Part shown: positions 44,853 to 53,477 of the stretch, one piece after another
How positions within the stretch are numbered: position 1 is the first letter of the stretch
How the letters are laid out: each line of letters begins with the position of its first letter
NCBI GenBank assembly: GCA_965248175.1
Contig: OZ252093.1
Coordinates: 2,108,001 to 2,172,000 of the forward strand
DNA from: VXPQ01 sp965248175
GTDB lineage: Bacteria; Bacteroidota; Rhodothermia; Rhodothermales; VXPQ01
Direction of reading: 5' to 3'
DNA: 64,000 nt
The notes under the pieces: generated by a model
The model's database searches: none
The model's input: the letters and a program-made list of their open reading frames with translations, nothing else
What the model was told of the DNA's origin: nothing
Made by a program: the position numbers and the translations under genes

Positions 44853-46501
44853 GGCTTCGGGCGCCCCATCGGGTTCCTCGTACGCGTACTCCTGGCGTGC
44901 GCGGGGCGCGACATCGGGTACGTCGCTTTTGAGCAGGACGGACATAGCTTCTCCCGTGTTCTACGTGCCTGACGAGGTGGACGAAAACGAGATATACGAG
45001 TACCTTCTGACCGTTTCGGCCGACAATGCGGGGTCTGCTACGGCGGAAGTGACGGTGACGGTGTTGAACAGGGGTGCGCTGGCGCTCGCGTGCGCGGATC
45101 CCGGCGCGGCGTACGAGGGTTCGGCGGACGTTGCCTTCGACTGTGAGGCTTCGGGCGCCCCATCGGGTTCCTCGTACGCGTACTTCTGGCGTGCGCGGGG
45201 CGCGACATCGGGTACGTCGCTTTTGAGCAGGACGGACATTGCTTCACCCGTGTTCTACGTGCCTGACGAGGTGGACGAAGACGAGATATACGAGTACCTT
45301 CTGACCGTTTCGGCCGGCAATGCGGGGTCTGCGGCGGCGGAGGTGACGGTGACGGTGTTGAACAAGGAGTCGCTTGCGCTCGCGTGCGCGGACCCCGGAT
45401 CGGTGTACGAGGGTTCTTCGGACATCGCGTTCGACTGCACGGCGCGGGGCGGTACGGCGGACATGTCGCTTCTGAGCGCTGCGGACAATCCTTCCCCGAC
45501 GTTCTATGTGCCGGAGGAGCTGGACGCGACGACGACCTACGAGTACCTTTTGACGGTAAGCGCGGCGAATGCGGAAGACGCTTCGGCGGAAGTTACGGTG
45601 ACGGTCTTGAACAAGGAGTCGCTGGCGCTCGCGTGCGCGGACCCCGGATCGGTGTACGAGGGTTCTTCGGACATCGCGTTCGACTGCACGGCTTCGGGGG
45701 CTCCCGAAGGCTCTGATTACGAGTACGCGTGGACGGCGCGCGGCGGTACGGAGGACACGGGCCTTCTCAGCGCTACGGACGGTCCCGCGCCGACGTTCGC
45801 GGTCCCTGACGAGGTTTCGGAAGACGAGACCTACGAGTACCTTTTGACGGTAAGCGCGGCGAATGCGGAAGACGCTTCGGCGGAAGTGACGGTGACGGTC
45901 TTGAACTAAGGAGTCGCTTGCGCTCGCGTGCGCGGACCCCGGATCGGTGTACGAGGGTTCTTCGGACATCGCGTTCGACTGCACGGCTTCGGGCGCTCCC
46001 GAAGGCTCTGATTACGAGTACGCGTGGACGGCCCGGGGCGGTACGGAGGACACGGGCCTTCTCAGCGCTACGGACGGTCCCGCGCCGACGTTCGCGGTCC
46101 CTGACGAGGTTTCGGAAGACGAGACCTACGAGTACCTTTTGACGGTAAGCGCGGCGAATGCGGAAGACGCTTCGGCGGAAGTTACGGTGACGGTGCTGAA
46201 CAAGGAGGCGCTTGCGCTCGCGTGCGCGGATCCCGGTTCGGTCTACGAGGGATCGGCGGACTTCTCCTTCGACTGCACGGCTTCGGGCGTTCCCGAAGGC
46301 TCTGATTACGAATACGCGTGGGCGGCCCGGGGCGATACGCAGGACACGGACCTGCTCAGCGCTACGGACGGTCCCGCGCCGACGTTCGCGGTCCCTGACG
46401 AGGTTTCGGAAGACGAGACCTACGAATACCTTTTGACCGTTTCTGCGGCGAATGCTGAAGACGCTGCAGCCGAGGTAGCGGTGACCGTGCTTGACCGGGC
46501 T
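43899..46501 (+). repeat. Nine tandem ~294-bp coding repeats
   Basis: Unit starts fall at 43899, 44193, 44487, 44781, 45076, 45370, 45619, 45914 and 46208. The period is 294 bp (98 codons) except for one 249-bp unit and two 295-bp steps, which are exactly where the frame-breaking T insertions lie. Units one and two appear identical base for base, implying recent duplication or gene conversion. Confidence 0.92.
44779..45909 (+). CDS. Giant Ig-like repeat surface protein, middle segment
   Basis: In the frame restored after position 44806 this segment encodes about four more 98-residue modules (AYEGSADVAFDCEASGAPSG, then FYVPDEVDENEIYEYLLTV). It ends at a TAA created by an inserted T at 45907 (TTGAACTAAGG versus TTGAACAAGG in sister repeats). 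The module starting near 45370 is 15 residues shorter than the others. It is unlikely to be translated independently; it is listed so the exon-like pieces can be rejoined. Confidence 0.7.
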   Translation: MRWRSRARISGAAYEGSADVAFDCEASGAPSGSSYAYSWRARGATSGTSLLSRTDIASPVFYVPDEVDENEIYEYLLTVSADNAGSATAEVTVTVLNRGALALACADPGAAYEGSADVAFDCEASGAPSGSSYAYFWRARGATSGTSLLSRTDIASPVFYVPDEVDEDEIYEYLLTVSAGNAGSAAAEVTVTVLNKESLALACADPGSVYEGSSDIAFDCTARGGTADMSLLSAADNPSPTFYVPEELDATTTYEYLLTVSAANAEDASAEVTVTVLNKESLALACADPGSVYEGSSDIAFDCTASGAPEGSDYEYAWTARGGTEDTGLLSATDGPAPTFAVPDEVSEDETYEYLLTVSAANAEDASAEVTVTVLN

Positions 46502-47932
46502 GTGGCGCCTCCTTCAGATCCTGTTTCCCCTCCCTTGGCGTCTTCATCGGCGCGGGAGTCTGCGCAGCCGTTGTTTCTCGGGGTAACGGCAAGCACATCG
46601 CCCTTGCGTTTCGGGGCGCAGTCGGCGGACACACAGGTATCACTGGATCCGATGACCGATGGCATATCGACGCACGTATCGGGACCCTATCATGCGGGGC
46701 GGATGACGCTTTCGCCGGGCGGCGGCGGAGAGGTCCGCGAGAACGGAGAGATGGCCTTGTCTATCGAACTGACGTCTCCGGTCGCGCTCCGGCGCAAGGG
46801 GGGCGTCGAGGCTGCCTCGATCGTTCTTGAGCCCATCTGGTCGTTTGCGGAGTCCTGCGAGCAGCTCTCCTCCCAGGCGATAGGGGGTCTGTATACGGAG
46901 ACGACGCTTGCGGATGGGGACTGTCGTCTTCTTCTTTTTGGAGGGGATCTGGACCTTACGGACGTGCCTTCGGGCCATTATGCGGGGACTATGGATGTCG
47001 TTCTGCGTTCGGGCGAGAGCGAGCAGACGCATTCCGTGGAGGTGGACGTGACGGTCGTTCCCGCGCAGCGCGCGATCACGATAGGCCCGGGCGGCGTGCG
47101 TTTCAGTACGTCGCGGGAGGTACCTGTTGCGTTAACGCAGGAGCAGAACCTGAGCATATACCCCGATGTTGCGTTTTTGACGGAGGGTAAGCCTCACGGC
47201 GCGTTCGAGCTGTCGAACCCGTCGCTTATCCCGCTGGAGGTTACGGTGTCGGCTCGTTTCGGGTATACGGAGGCGACGGCGGATGGCCGCGAGGTGGTGA
47301 TCGAGGATACGTCGGAATCGCTTCTGGGCGATTTATCCCAGGTGGTGGACATCCATCCGGGGGTGCTGGTGCTCATGCCCGGCGAGAAGGGTCTGGTTCG
47401 GTACGGGATAGAGGAAGGAGCGCTTGCGGCGATGGAAGAGAAGGGCTACGCAGCGTTTTTCGACGTGGCGTCCGAGCCTCGTCAGTACGTGCGTACGGAC
47501 CGTATGCCGGAGGAGGTTTCGGGAGACAGGACGGCCCGCGTGACGATGCGTGTACCGGGGGTGTACGTACCGGGCGAAGGCGCCTCGCAGCTGCGCGCGA
47601 CGCTTGTGTCGGTGTCGTATGTAGGTTCGTTGTCGGCGACGTTTTTGGTGGAGACCGGGGATCGTCCTTTTGCGGGCGAGGTAGTGGCGTACGACGGGGA
47701 CGGCAGAGAACTGGGTCGCCGCGAGACGCTGGTGTACACGCGCAGCCGGGTGCGTATTCCCCTGGATCGCATGCCTGGGGAAGACGCGGTGTTTTTGCGT
47801 TTTGCGCCTCGGGGCTCGGGCCGCGTTCCCGAGCCGGCGTCCGTCGAGTGGAATGCGCCGGGAAGGGACATAGGCGCCGCAGGGCATGGGGGCCGGACAA
47901 CGACTCCGGAAACGCTCGCCCGCAAACCCTGA
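45947..47932 (+). CDS. Giant Ig-like repeat surface protein, 3' segment with chaperone-like C-terminus
   Basis: The frame is open from just after 45907. It holds two final repeat modules, then a proline/serine linker (PPSDPVSPPLASSSAR) and a distinct 450-residue region. That region contains HYAGTMDVVLRSGES (DUF4402-like pattern) and then IGPGGVRFSTS to FELSNPSLIPLEVTVSARFGY with VLMPGEKGLVRYGI, a layout recalling the PapD-type Ig fold of fimbrial chaperones. No T9SS tail or LPXTG-like anchor is seen. Confidence 0.75.
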   Translation: MYEGSSDIAFDCTASGAPEGSDYEYAWTARGGTEDTGLLSATDGPAPTFAVPDEVSEDETYEYLLTVSAANAEDASAEVTVTVLNKEALALACADPGSVYEGSADFSFDCTASGVPEGSDYEYAWAARGDTQDTDLLSATDGPAPTFAVPDEVSEDETYEYLLTVSAANAEDAAAEVAVTVLDRAVAPPSDPVSPPLASSSARESAQPLFLGVTASTSPLRFGAQSADTQVSLDPMTDGISTHVSGPYHAGRMTLSPGGGGEVRENGEMALSIELTSPVALRRKGGVEAASIVLEPIWSFAESCEQLSSQAIGGLYTETTLADGDCRLLLFGGDLDLTDVPSGHYAGTMDVVLRSGESEQTHSVEVDVTVVPAQRAITIGPGGVRFSTSREVPVALTQEQNLSIYPDVAFLTEGKPHGAFELSNPSLIPLEVTVSARFGYTEATADGREVVIEDTSESLLGDLSQVVDIHPGVLVLMPGEKGLVRYGIEEGALAAMEEKGYAAFFDVASEPRQYVRTDRMPEEVSGDRTARVTMRVPGVYVPGEGASQLRATLVSVSYVGSLSATFLVETGDRPFAGEVVAYDGDGRELGRRETLVYTRSRVRIPLDRMPGEDAVFLRFAPRGSGRVPEPASVEWNAPGRDIGAAGHGGRTTTPETLARKP

Positions 47933-48086
47933 GAAAGCACGCATGGGGAGCGGAGGGTGGTATATGCGGCGGGGTGACTGGAATTGCCGTCTTGCTTTTC
48001 CGTCAGGACCGGAACGACAGTGCAGAACAGCGTCCTGCCTTGCGCAAGTGCATCGGTATCGTACGTAACAATCGCCAGCGACTCCC

Positions 48087-48995
48087 TCACGTTACCGCAA
48101 AGCGCCGTGCGACGAGGATAGAGAGCGGCAAGAGCGCAAGCACCGCAAGACCTGCCATCCAGGTTCCGAATCCCGCCGCAAGCGTTGCGTCAAGGGCTAC
48201 CAGCGCGAGCACGCCTGCCTTGACGGCCCGGCGTATGTGCGCCGGGGAGGGATCCGCGGCGGCGCGGCGGAACGAGGGGAATACGAGGAAGGCGAAGAAG
48301 AGCAGAAAAGGCAGCGCGTCCAGCGTTCGGTAATCGGACCGGAAGCCGAGGGCAAGCAGCGCCGCACATACGACGCCTGCGACGAGGATAGCCAACATGA
48401 TGGTGCGCTTTTTGCCGCCATGCACCTCACCCCGGCTGATTATTACTACGGCTCCAACATAGGCGATGGGTACGAGCGCAAGAAACCACAGGGCCACCGG
48501 CATACCCGGCACAGCGCTGGCGCCCAGCAGCAGATTTTCTCCGCGGCATAGCCCCATAATAATTGGTCCTGCTACAGCGTGATGTTTACCGGCTGCATCA
48601 TAGCCGAGGGCACAGCAGGCCACGGCCACAGCAATAAGGAGGGATGAAAGACCGACGCAGGCAGCCGCCGCAATCCCCGCAACAAGCAAAAGGCTTCCGA
48701 AGACAGCGGCTTGCACCTGCGTGGTCCGGCCGCTTGGAATAGGTCGTTCCGGGCGCTCCTTTGCATCCAGTTCAGCGTCGAATACGTCGTTGAAGACGAT
48801 GCCGCCTGCATACAGCCCCGCAGTGGCAAGCAGAAGGAATACGAGATCCCCGACCGGTGCGTTGCCCTGGTCGAACAAAAGGCCCGTCATGGCGCCGGCG
48901 GCAGCGAAACCGGCGAGAATGTCGGCGAACGCCGTGATGACGTTAGCCGGTCGGGCCAGTTCCAGAAATGCTCGTATGCGGCCGGTGGTGGTCAT
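48087..48995 (-). CDS. UbiA-family prenyltransferase (EboC-like)
   Basis: 302 residues, eight to nine membrane helices. The first aspartate motif is NDVFDAELDAKERPERPIPSGR. The usual second DxxxD is weak: GYDAAGKHHAVAGPIIMGLCRGENLLLGAS replaces the more common DYxYS-P-KR. That variant and the start RAFLELARPANVITAFADILAGF resemble EboC-type UbiA proteins. No other ebo gene is nearby. The isoprenoid acceptor is unknown. Confidence 0.82.
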   Translation of the reverse strand: MTTTGRIRAFLELARPANVITAFADILAGFAAAGAMTGLLFDQGNAPVGDLVFLLLATAGLYAGGIVFNDVFDAELDAKERPERPIPSGRTTQVQAAVFGSLLLVAGIAAAACVGLSSLLIAVAVACCALGYDAAGKHHAVAGPIIMGLCRGENLLLGASAVPGMPVALWFLALVPIAYVGAVVIISRGEVHGGKKRTIMLAILVAGVVCAALLALGFRSDYRTLDALPFLLFFAFLVFPSFRRAAADPSPAHIRRAVKAGVLALVALDATLAAGFGTWMAGLAVLALLPLSILVARRFAVT

Positions 48996-49007
48996 GCGGC
49001 AATGATT

Positions 49008-51041
49008 TCAGAAGCCTGCCGTGGACGTGAAGCGCGCTACGACGGAGAAGTGGAACTCCATGTAAAATACGGCGCCTGCGGGGTGAAAGCGCACCGGGTC
49101 GTTGAACAGATTGCGGAGACCCAGCGAGACATGCATATGATCTCCCGCCATCTGTTTCGAGGCGGTCACGTCCACGAGAAAGCGTGCGGGTAGGCGCCAG
49201 GGCCAGACTTCTCCGGCTTCTATGGAGGCATCCCGGTATTCGGGCCAGCGTGTGGCCGAAGCGTATTGCATGAGGGCTGACAGACTGAAGCGATCCATCG
49301 GCGTAAATGTGGTGGCGGCGGCCAGACGCAGCCGGGGAATGCGTTCGCCGTAGGCAAGCCAGCGTGGACCGTCACGCCGGACTGCTTCGAACGTACCGGA
49401 AACGCGCTGGTGCAGCGTTGGCAAGGGGCGGAAAGCAATAGTGCCGGATATGCCCCCCGTATGACCACCTACCCCCTGGAAGAGCCGTGTCCTTGTATCG
49501 AAGCTGCTATTGTCGCCGTCCCATACAATAGTGTATTCCGGCAGGATGTCGTTCCAGAAGCCCCTGTAGAAGACGAATACGCTGCGGGATATGCCGGTCG
49601 GACCCCGATGTATCCATCCCGCGTCGACGGTTGCGCGGCGTGGAAGCGGCTTTTTGTCGTGCACCGTACCCTTGAACGTACTATAAGGCAGCTGATAACC
49701 CCGCTCCTGCCATAGCCACAGGCTTCGGGCGTCGGGGGGAGTGGCCCCATACGATCCGGCGAGCCGGAAGCGCTGCCTCGCCCCGGACTGTATTTCCATC
49801 GAGGTGTACAGCACGGCCCCGCCACGCCCCTCATGCCGGGCCCACTCCAGAACGAGGCGTGTGCGTCCACGCTGGCGTATACGCGCATCCAGTCCTCCGA
49901 AAAGCCGCAGATCGAAGAGGTTTGCATCGCTCAAGTGTCCGGATGTCTGCCCCTGAATGGTTCGCACCTGTCCGCCGATGTGCAGCATGCGCACACGGGC
50001 GTCTGCTTCCGCCACGAATTGGCGCTGAGTCCAATCCAGGTCGATATCTTCCCGGTTCGGTCGCAGTTCGAGTGCGTCGCGGCTCGACGAGGCCGCATAA
50101 CGCAATACGCCGCCGCTCCACAGCGGCAGCGTTCCCGCCGCTCCGAGAAGAGCGATCCGGTGTATAGTGGGGACTTCAAATCCCGTTTCCGGAAAGAACG
50201 CCATGTCCCCGATGTGCGAGAGACCCGCCAGCATGCGTTGCCTCCAGGGATGGGATCCGAAGGCGCCCGTGAATCCGAGCGCCCTGGTCCGGATGTGGGG
50301 CTGTGTGCCCGGTATGTGGTAGAAGCGCCACGCCCGGTCGTACAGTGCTGCATCCGTTACGTGGTGTTCGTCGAGGCGCCCGCTCGCATGCCCGTGCCAT
50401 GTTTTGCCGACAGACACGCTTGCCGTGTGGGTCGGTCCGATGCGGTCAATGTTGGTGGTTTCCGGGAGCGTGTAGCGGAACGGACCGGGGTCGTTGATCT
50501 CGTTTGCTACAGCCACGCCCGTCTCCATCGACAGCCCGAACGCCGGTTTTTTTGTGTAGATGCGGATGGCGCCCGTACGAAGAAATGCCGGTCCCTGCAT
50601 ATCCATGCCGGATACGATTTCAATACAGGCGGTGTCGGAAAGGGAGACAGGTAGCGCGTTGAGCCGATTTCTTCCCAGTACGCGAGGCGCTACGGGTATG
50701 TCGTCGATATACAGGGTCCAGCGCGCCGTACCGTCCGGGAAGCCTGACGGGGCGGTTTGCCAGTGAAAGCCCTCCAGGCCGGTAGTATGCCAGAGCGTGG
50801 AAAGCGCCAGCACGTCGGAAAGGCGAGAAAAACCGTACCGGAAGATGTCTTCGCGCATTATGACTTCCTTGCCGATATCCGGGACGCAGGCAGTTTGCTC
50901 ATTATGCTGTCCGTACGCAGGGGGTGTGAGAACAATCGTCTGCCACAGGAACAGCACAGCGAAAACGTATTGCGCGCGTTGCCCGGATCGCTCTGGACAG
51001 GACGGGTATTTGGAAGCGCCGCATTCTCTTGCTTTCCCCAT
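49008..51041 (-). CDS. TonB-dependent receptor
   Basis: 677 residues. After a signal segment (YVFAVLFLWQTIVLTPPAYGQ), the plug domain shows FSRLSDVLALSTLW, ARWTLYIDDIPV and DTACIEIVSGMDMQG, the usual plug strand order. The barrel follows and ends FSVVARFTSTAGF. No CarboxypepD_reg domain is present. The ligand is unknown. It lies 9 bp downstream of the small barrel gene and is the last of a three-gene minus-strand unit with the Wzi-like gene. Confidence 0.85.
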   Translation of the reverse strand: MGKARECGASKYPSCPERSGQRAQYVFAVLFLWQTIVLTPPAYGQHNEQTACVPDIGKEVIMREDIFRYGFSRLSDVLALSTLWHTTGLEGFHWQTAPSGFPDGTARWTLYIDDIPVAPRVLGRNRLNALPVSLSDTACIEIVSGMDMQGPAFLRTGAIRIYTKKPAFGLSMETGVAVANEINDPGPFRYTLPETTNIDRIGPTHTASVSVGKTWHGHASGRLDEHHVTDAALYDRAWRFYHIPGTQPHIRTRALGFTGAFGSHPWRQRMLAGLSHIGDMAFFPETGFEVPTIHRIALLGAAGTLPLWSGGVLRYAASSSRDALELRPNREDIDLDWTQRQFVAEADARVRMLHIGGQVRTIQGQTSGHLSDANLFDLRLFGGLDARIRQRGRTRLVLEWARHEGRGGAVLYTSMEIQSGARQRFRLAGSYGATPPDARSLWLWQERGYQLPYSTFKGTVHDKKPLPRRATVDAGWIHRGPTGISRSVFVFYRGFWNDILPEYTIVWDGDNSSFDTRTRLFQGVGGHTGGISGTIAFRPLPTLHQRVSGTFEAVRRDGPRWLAYGERIPRLRLAAATTFTPMDRFSLSALMQYASATRWPEYRDASIEAGEVWPWRLPARFLVDVTASKQMAGDHMHVSLGLRNLFNDPVRFHPAGAVFYMEFHFSVVARFTSTAGF

Positions 51042-51050
51042 AGTCGGTTC

Positions 51051-51656
51051 TTATTTCAGCATGGCGCGCAGCCAGTCCGGATTACGAAGCCGCAGGCCGA
51101 TCCCGCCTGTCAGGCCCGCGGTGTCGAACCTCGGGAGCGTATACGTCCGCATGACGTGTCCTTCGACGAACAGACGTATGGTCTGCGAGAGATGCAGGTC
51201 GATCCGGAAAACGAGCGCGAGGGAAAATTCTTTTTCTTCCTCGTCTCCCACTTCTTCGTCGAATACCATATGGTAGATGCCCGTACGCAGGCCGGCGTAC
51301 CAGGAAAACACACTGGGGGCGGTATACCCGACACCCCACCCTGCAAAGGTAAACAAGGCGTTGAAGGAAGGGGTATCACGGCGCACTGCCGAGTAGCGGT
51401 GCAGTGCTAGTCCTGCCTCCATTTCGCCGAAATAGAATGGGGTGGCTGCGGCGAATGTAACCCCGGATCCGCGCTGCCAGTGCCTGTAGGAAGCATTGTG
51501 CCGGACATCCGGCGTCATGCTGCCGCGCAACGTGATGTGCGAGAAGGGTTCCTGCGTTTCCTGGGCGTATGCCGCCGAGGCGAAGCATCCTGCTGCCAGG
51601 CCGGTGACAAGCAGGGCAGCCAGTGCCCGTGTCGAACGTATCGTGCAGGCATTCAC
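51051..51656 (-). CDS. Small outer-membrane barrel-like protein
   Basis: 201 residues from a GTG at 51656, chosen because it forms a GTGA overlap with the stop of the Wzi-like gene and yields a signal peptide (RALAALLVTGLAAGCFASAAYAQ). The mature part is strand-rich (WGVGYTAPSVFSWYAGLRTGIYHMVF; RIDLHLSQTIRLFVEGHV). It looks like an 8-strand barrel of unassigned family. The longer open frame upstream lies antisense-like within the Wzi-like gene and is not supported. Confidence 0.72.
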   Translation of the reverse strand: MNACTIRSTRALAALLVTGLAAGCFASAAYAQETQEPFSHITLRGSMTPDVRHNASYRHWQRGSGVTFAAATPFYFGEMEAGLALHRYSAVRRDTPSFNALFTFAGWGVGYTAPSVFSWYAGLRTGIYHMVFDEEVGDEEEKEFSLALVFRIDLHLSQTIRLFVEGHVMRTYTLPRFDTAGLTGGIGLRLRNPDWLRAMLK

Positions 51657-53281
51657 AGGGGCAGGGAAATGCGCTTTGCGCCACCGAATCGCGCCATGGC
51701 GGAAAGCGTGACCGTGAAAACCGTGCGGTCGTTGCCGGTGCGGTGCGCCTCGTTCCGGATGAAAGCGGGGCCTACATCGATCTGTCCCCACCAGGAGGCC
51801 CCATGCTGGGCCCGAAGACGCAGCCCCGGTCGCACAACCCGTTCGGTAACGCCGTCGAGAATAAATTCCACCGCATTGGCTGCGAAGGGATAGGGGTCGT
51901 GTATGTTCGCAGCACCCTGAAAGAGTACATCGAGGCGGGGAGACACGGCCAGATCGAGTTCCCCGCGCCCGGTATAGAACGTGGCGTATGCAGCGGCATG
52001 GACATAGTCGTTGTACGGGGCTCCGATACCTCGAAGCAGGTGTGTGTACCGGCCTTCCGGCTGGTGGGCGTTGTAGGTGCGCGCAGCCACGGCGGTCCAT
52101 GCCGTTCCCAGATCGGCGCGGGCGAGGCCGGCGTACGTGAGGCTCCCGCTCAGCGCGATGGAAGATGGTTCGTCCGACTGGTTCAGCAGATCCGCATCGT
52201 CGAGGAGCAGTTGCCCCTGAAACGTCCATGCCCTGTACTGCGCCCACGCCATGCCGGCCAGCAACCCATTGTTTTCGTCGTTTTTGGGCCGCCCGTCTAC
52301 GGCAAGCGCGTGGAGCATGAGCGGATTGAAGAATTTGAGAGAGAGTCCGGCGGACGAACCCGACCAGACCGTGGATTCCATCAGCGAAACCGCCACGTTT
52401 CGGGAGGGGCGCCAGTCGAGGCGATGGGCGGACAGGTAGCGTCGTATGCTGCCGGACCGGACGCTATCTGCTCCGGCGGTCCCGGTGAACCGTCCATCAC
52501 CGGTCATGCTGTCGAGTTCGCCCACGACGCTTCGGAGGGCGAGCCGATCTCCACCGATACGCACATAAATCCGATCGAAATCCACCGGATTTTGGCTCAC
52601 GAGGAGCGCGGTTTCTCCATATGGGCCCCAGTGCTGCGCCAATCGCCCGGCGTAGACCGACACATAGCGGGTGCCGAATCCGACGTATGCCTCTTCGTTG
52701 CGCGCGATAAGCCGGTTGGCGGCTTCGAGTGCGTCGGGGTCGTACCGGTAATAGGCATCGAAGCGTATGCCGCCCTGCGCTACCAGCGGCCCGTGCTCCA
52801 GAAACACGCGGATAGCCGTTTGCGGGTATACATGCAGCCCGGCGACCTGCAAGGGGACATCGCTGTCCGGCGCCGGACGCAGCGGATTGAGGCGCTGTGT
52901 CGAGGAAGCCCGTACGCCTGGTTGAACTATGGCGCCTACCTGCGGGCCGCTGCCGTCTCGCGATGCCCCATATTCCTCGTACAACCGCTCGGCCCAGCGC
53001 CGGGCCGGCTTCGGAAGCTGTTCGGGTTGGAGCGATTTCAATGCGGAAGCGATCTCGCCGCCGGTATAGGGTAGCGCTGTCGGATGCAGCGACGTCAGGT
53101 GTCCCCGGGCCTGCAGGCGATGGATATAGTCATAGGCCCAGTGATCAAGAGGTACCGGTCGGTTGGAGCCTGGATCGGCATGCTGTGCCGAGACGGGTTG
53201 TACGCACGCGAGCCCCGCCCCGAGGAGCAGGACGAGTGCCGGCGCAAGAAGCGGGCGGCATAGGCTACGTAGCATCGGCAT
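51653..53281 (-). CDS. Wzi-like capsule assembly/outer-membrane protein
   Basis: 542 residues from ATG 53281 (53275 is an alternative), giving a signal peptide (LLAPALVLLLGAGLACVQPVSA). A periplasmic helical part (LDHWAYDYIHRLQARGHL) precedes a barrel with Wzi-like features: GRLAQHWGPYGETALLVSQNP, YLSAHRLDWRPSRNVAVSLME and LKFFNPLMLHAL. In enterobacteria Wzi is a surface lectin that organises capsule. Divergent transcription from the polyprenyl-phosphate sugar transferase (196-bp gap) supports a polysaccharide context. Confidence 0.8.
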   Translation of the reverse strand: MPMLRSLCRPLLAPALVLLLGAGLACVQPVSAQHADPGSNRPVPLDHWAYDYIHRLQARGHLTSLHPTALPYTGGEIASALKSLQPEQLPKPARRWAERLYEEYGASRDGSGPQVGAIVQPGVRASSTQRLNPLRPAPDSDVPLQVAGLHVYPQTAIRVFLEHGPLVAQGGIRFDAYYRYDPDALEAANRLIARNEEAYVGFGTRYVSVYAGRLAQHWGPYGETALLVSQNPVDFDRIYVRIGGDRLALRSVVGELDSMTGDGRFTGTAGADSVRSGSIRRYLSAHRLDWRPSRNVAVSLMESTVWSGSSAGLSLKFFNPLMLHALAVDGRPKNDENNGLLAGMAWAQYRAWTFQGQLLLDDADLLNQSDEPSSIALSGSLTYAGLARADLGTAWTAVAARTYNAHQPEGRYTHLLRGIGAPYNDYVHAAAYATFYTGRGELDLAVSPRLDVLFQGAANIHDPYPFAANAVEFILDGVTERVVRPGLRLRAQHGASWWGQIDVGPAFIRNEAHRTGNDRTVFTVTLSAMARFGGAKRISLPL

Positions 53282-53477
53282 GGCGGCGGATCGGAGGGGT
53301 TGCGTAGTGCAAGATACGGCGCGCATGAAACCATTTCGGGGCCCTTTCATGTAAGAATGCCCGTCATGCGGACAGGCCGGGCGGCGGCGAGGGGCGATAC
53401 AGGCTTTGCGCTCCTTGCACACCGGTACTCGGATTTCCTCCCGATTATCTTTTTTCCGACGGATTTGCTCACGCGTC

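Noticed and set aside
43716..44945. Long minus-strand open frames opposite the Ig repeats
   Set aside because: They are arginine-rich mirror frames of a GC-rich repetitive coding strand and repeat with the same 294-bp period.
51657..52247. Long minus-strand extension upstream of the small barrel gene
   Set aside because: It overlaps the Wzi-like gene almost completely in another frame, is arginine/proline-rich without a recognisable domain, and the GTGA overlap at 51653-51656 gives a better start.
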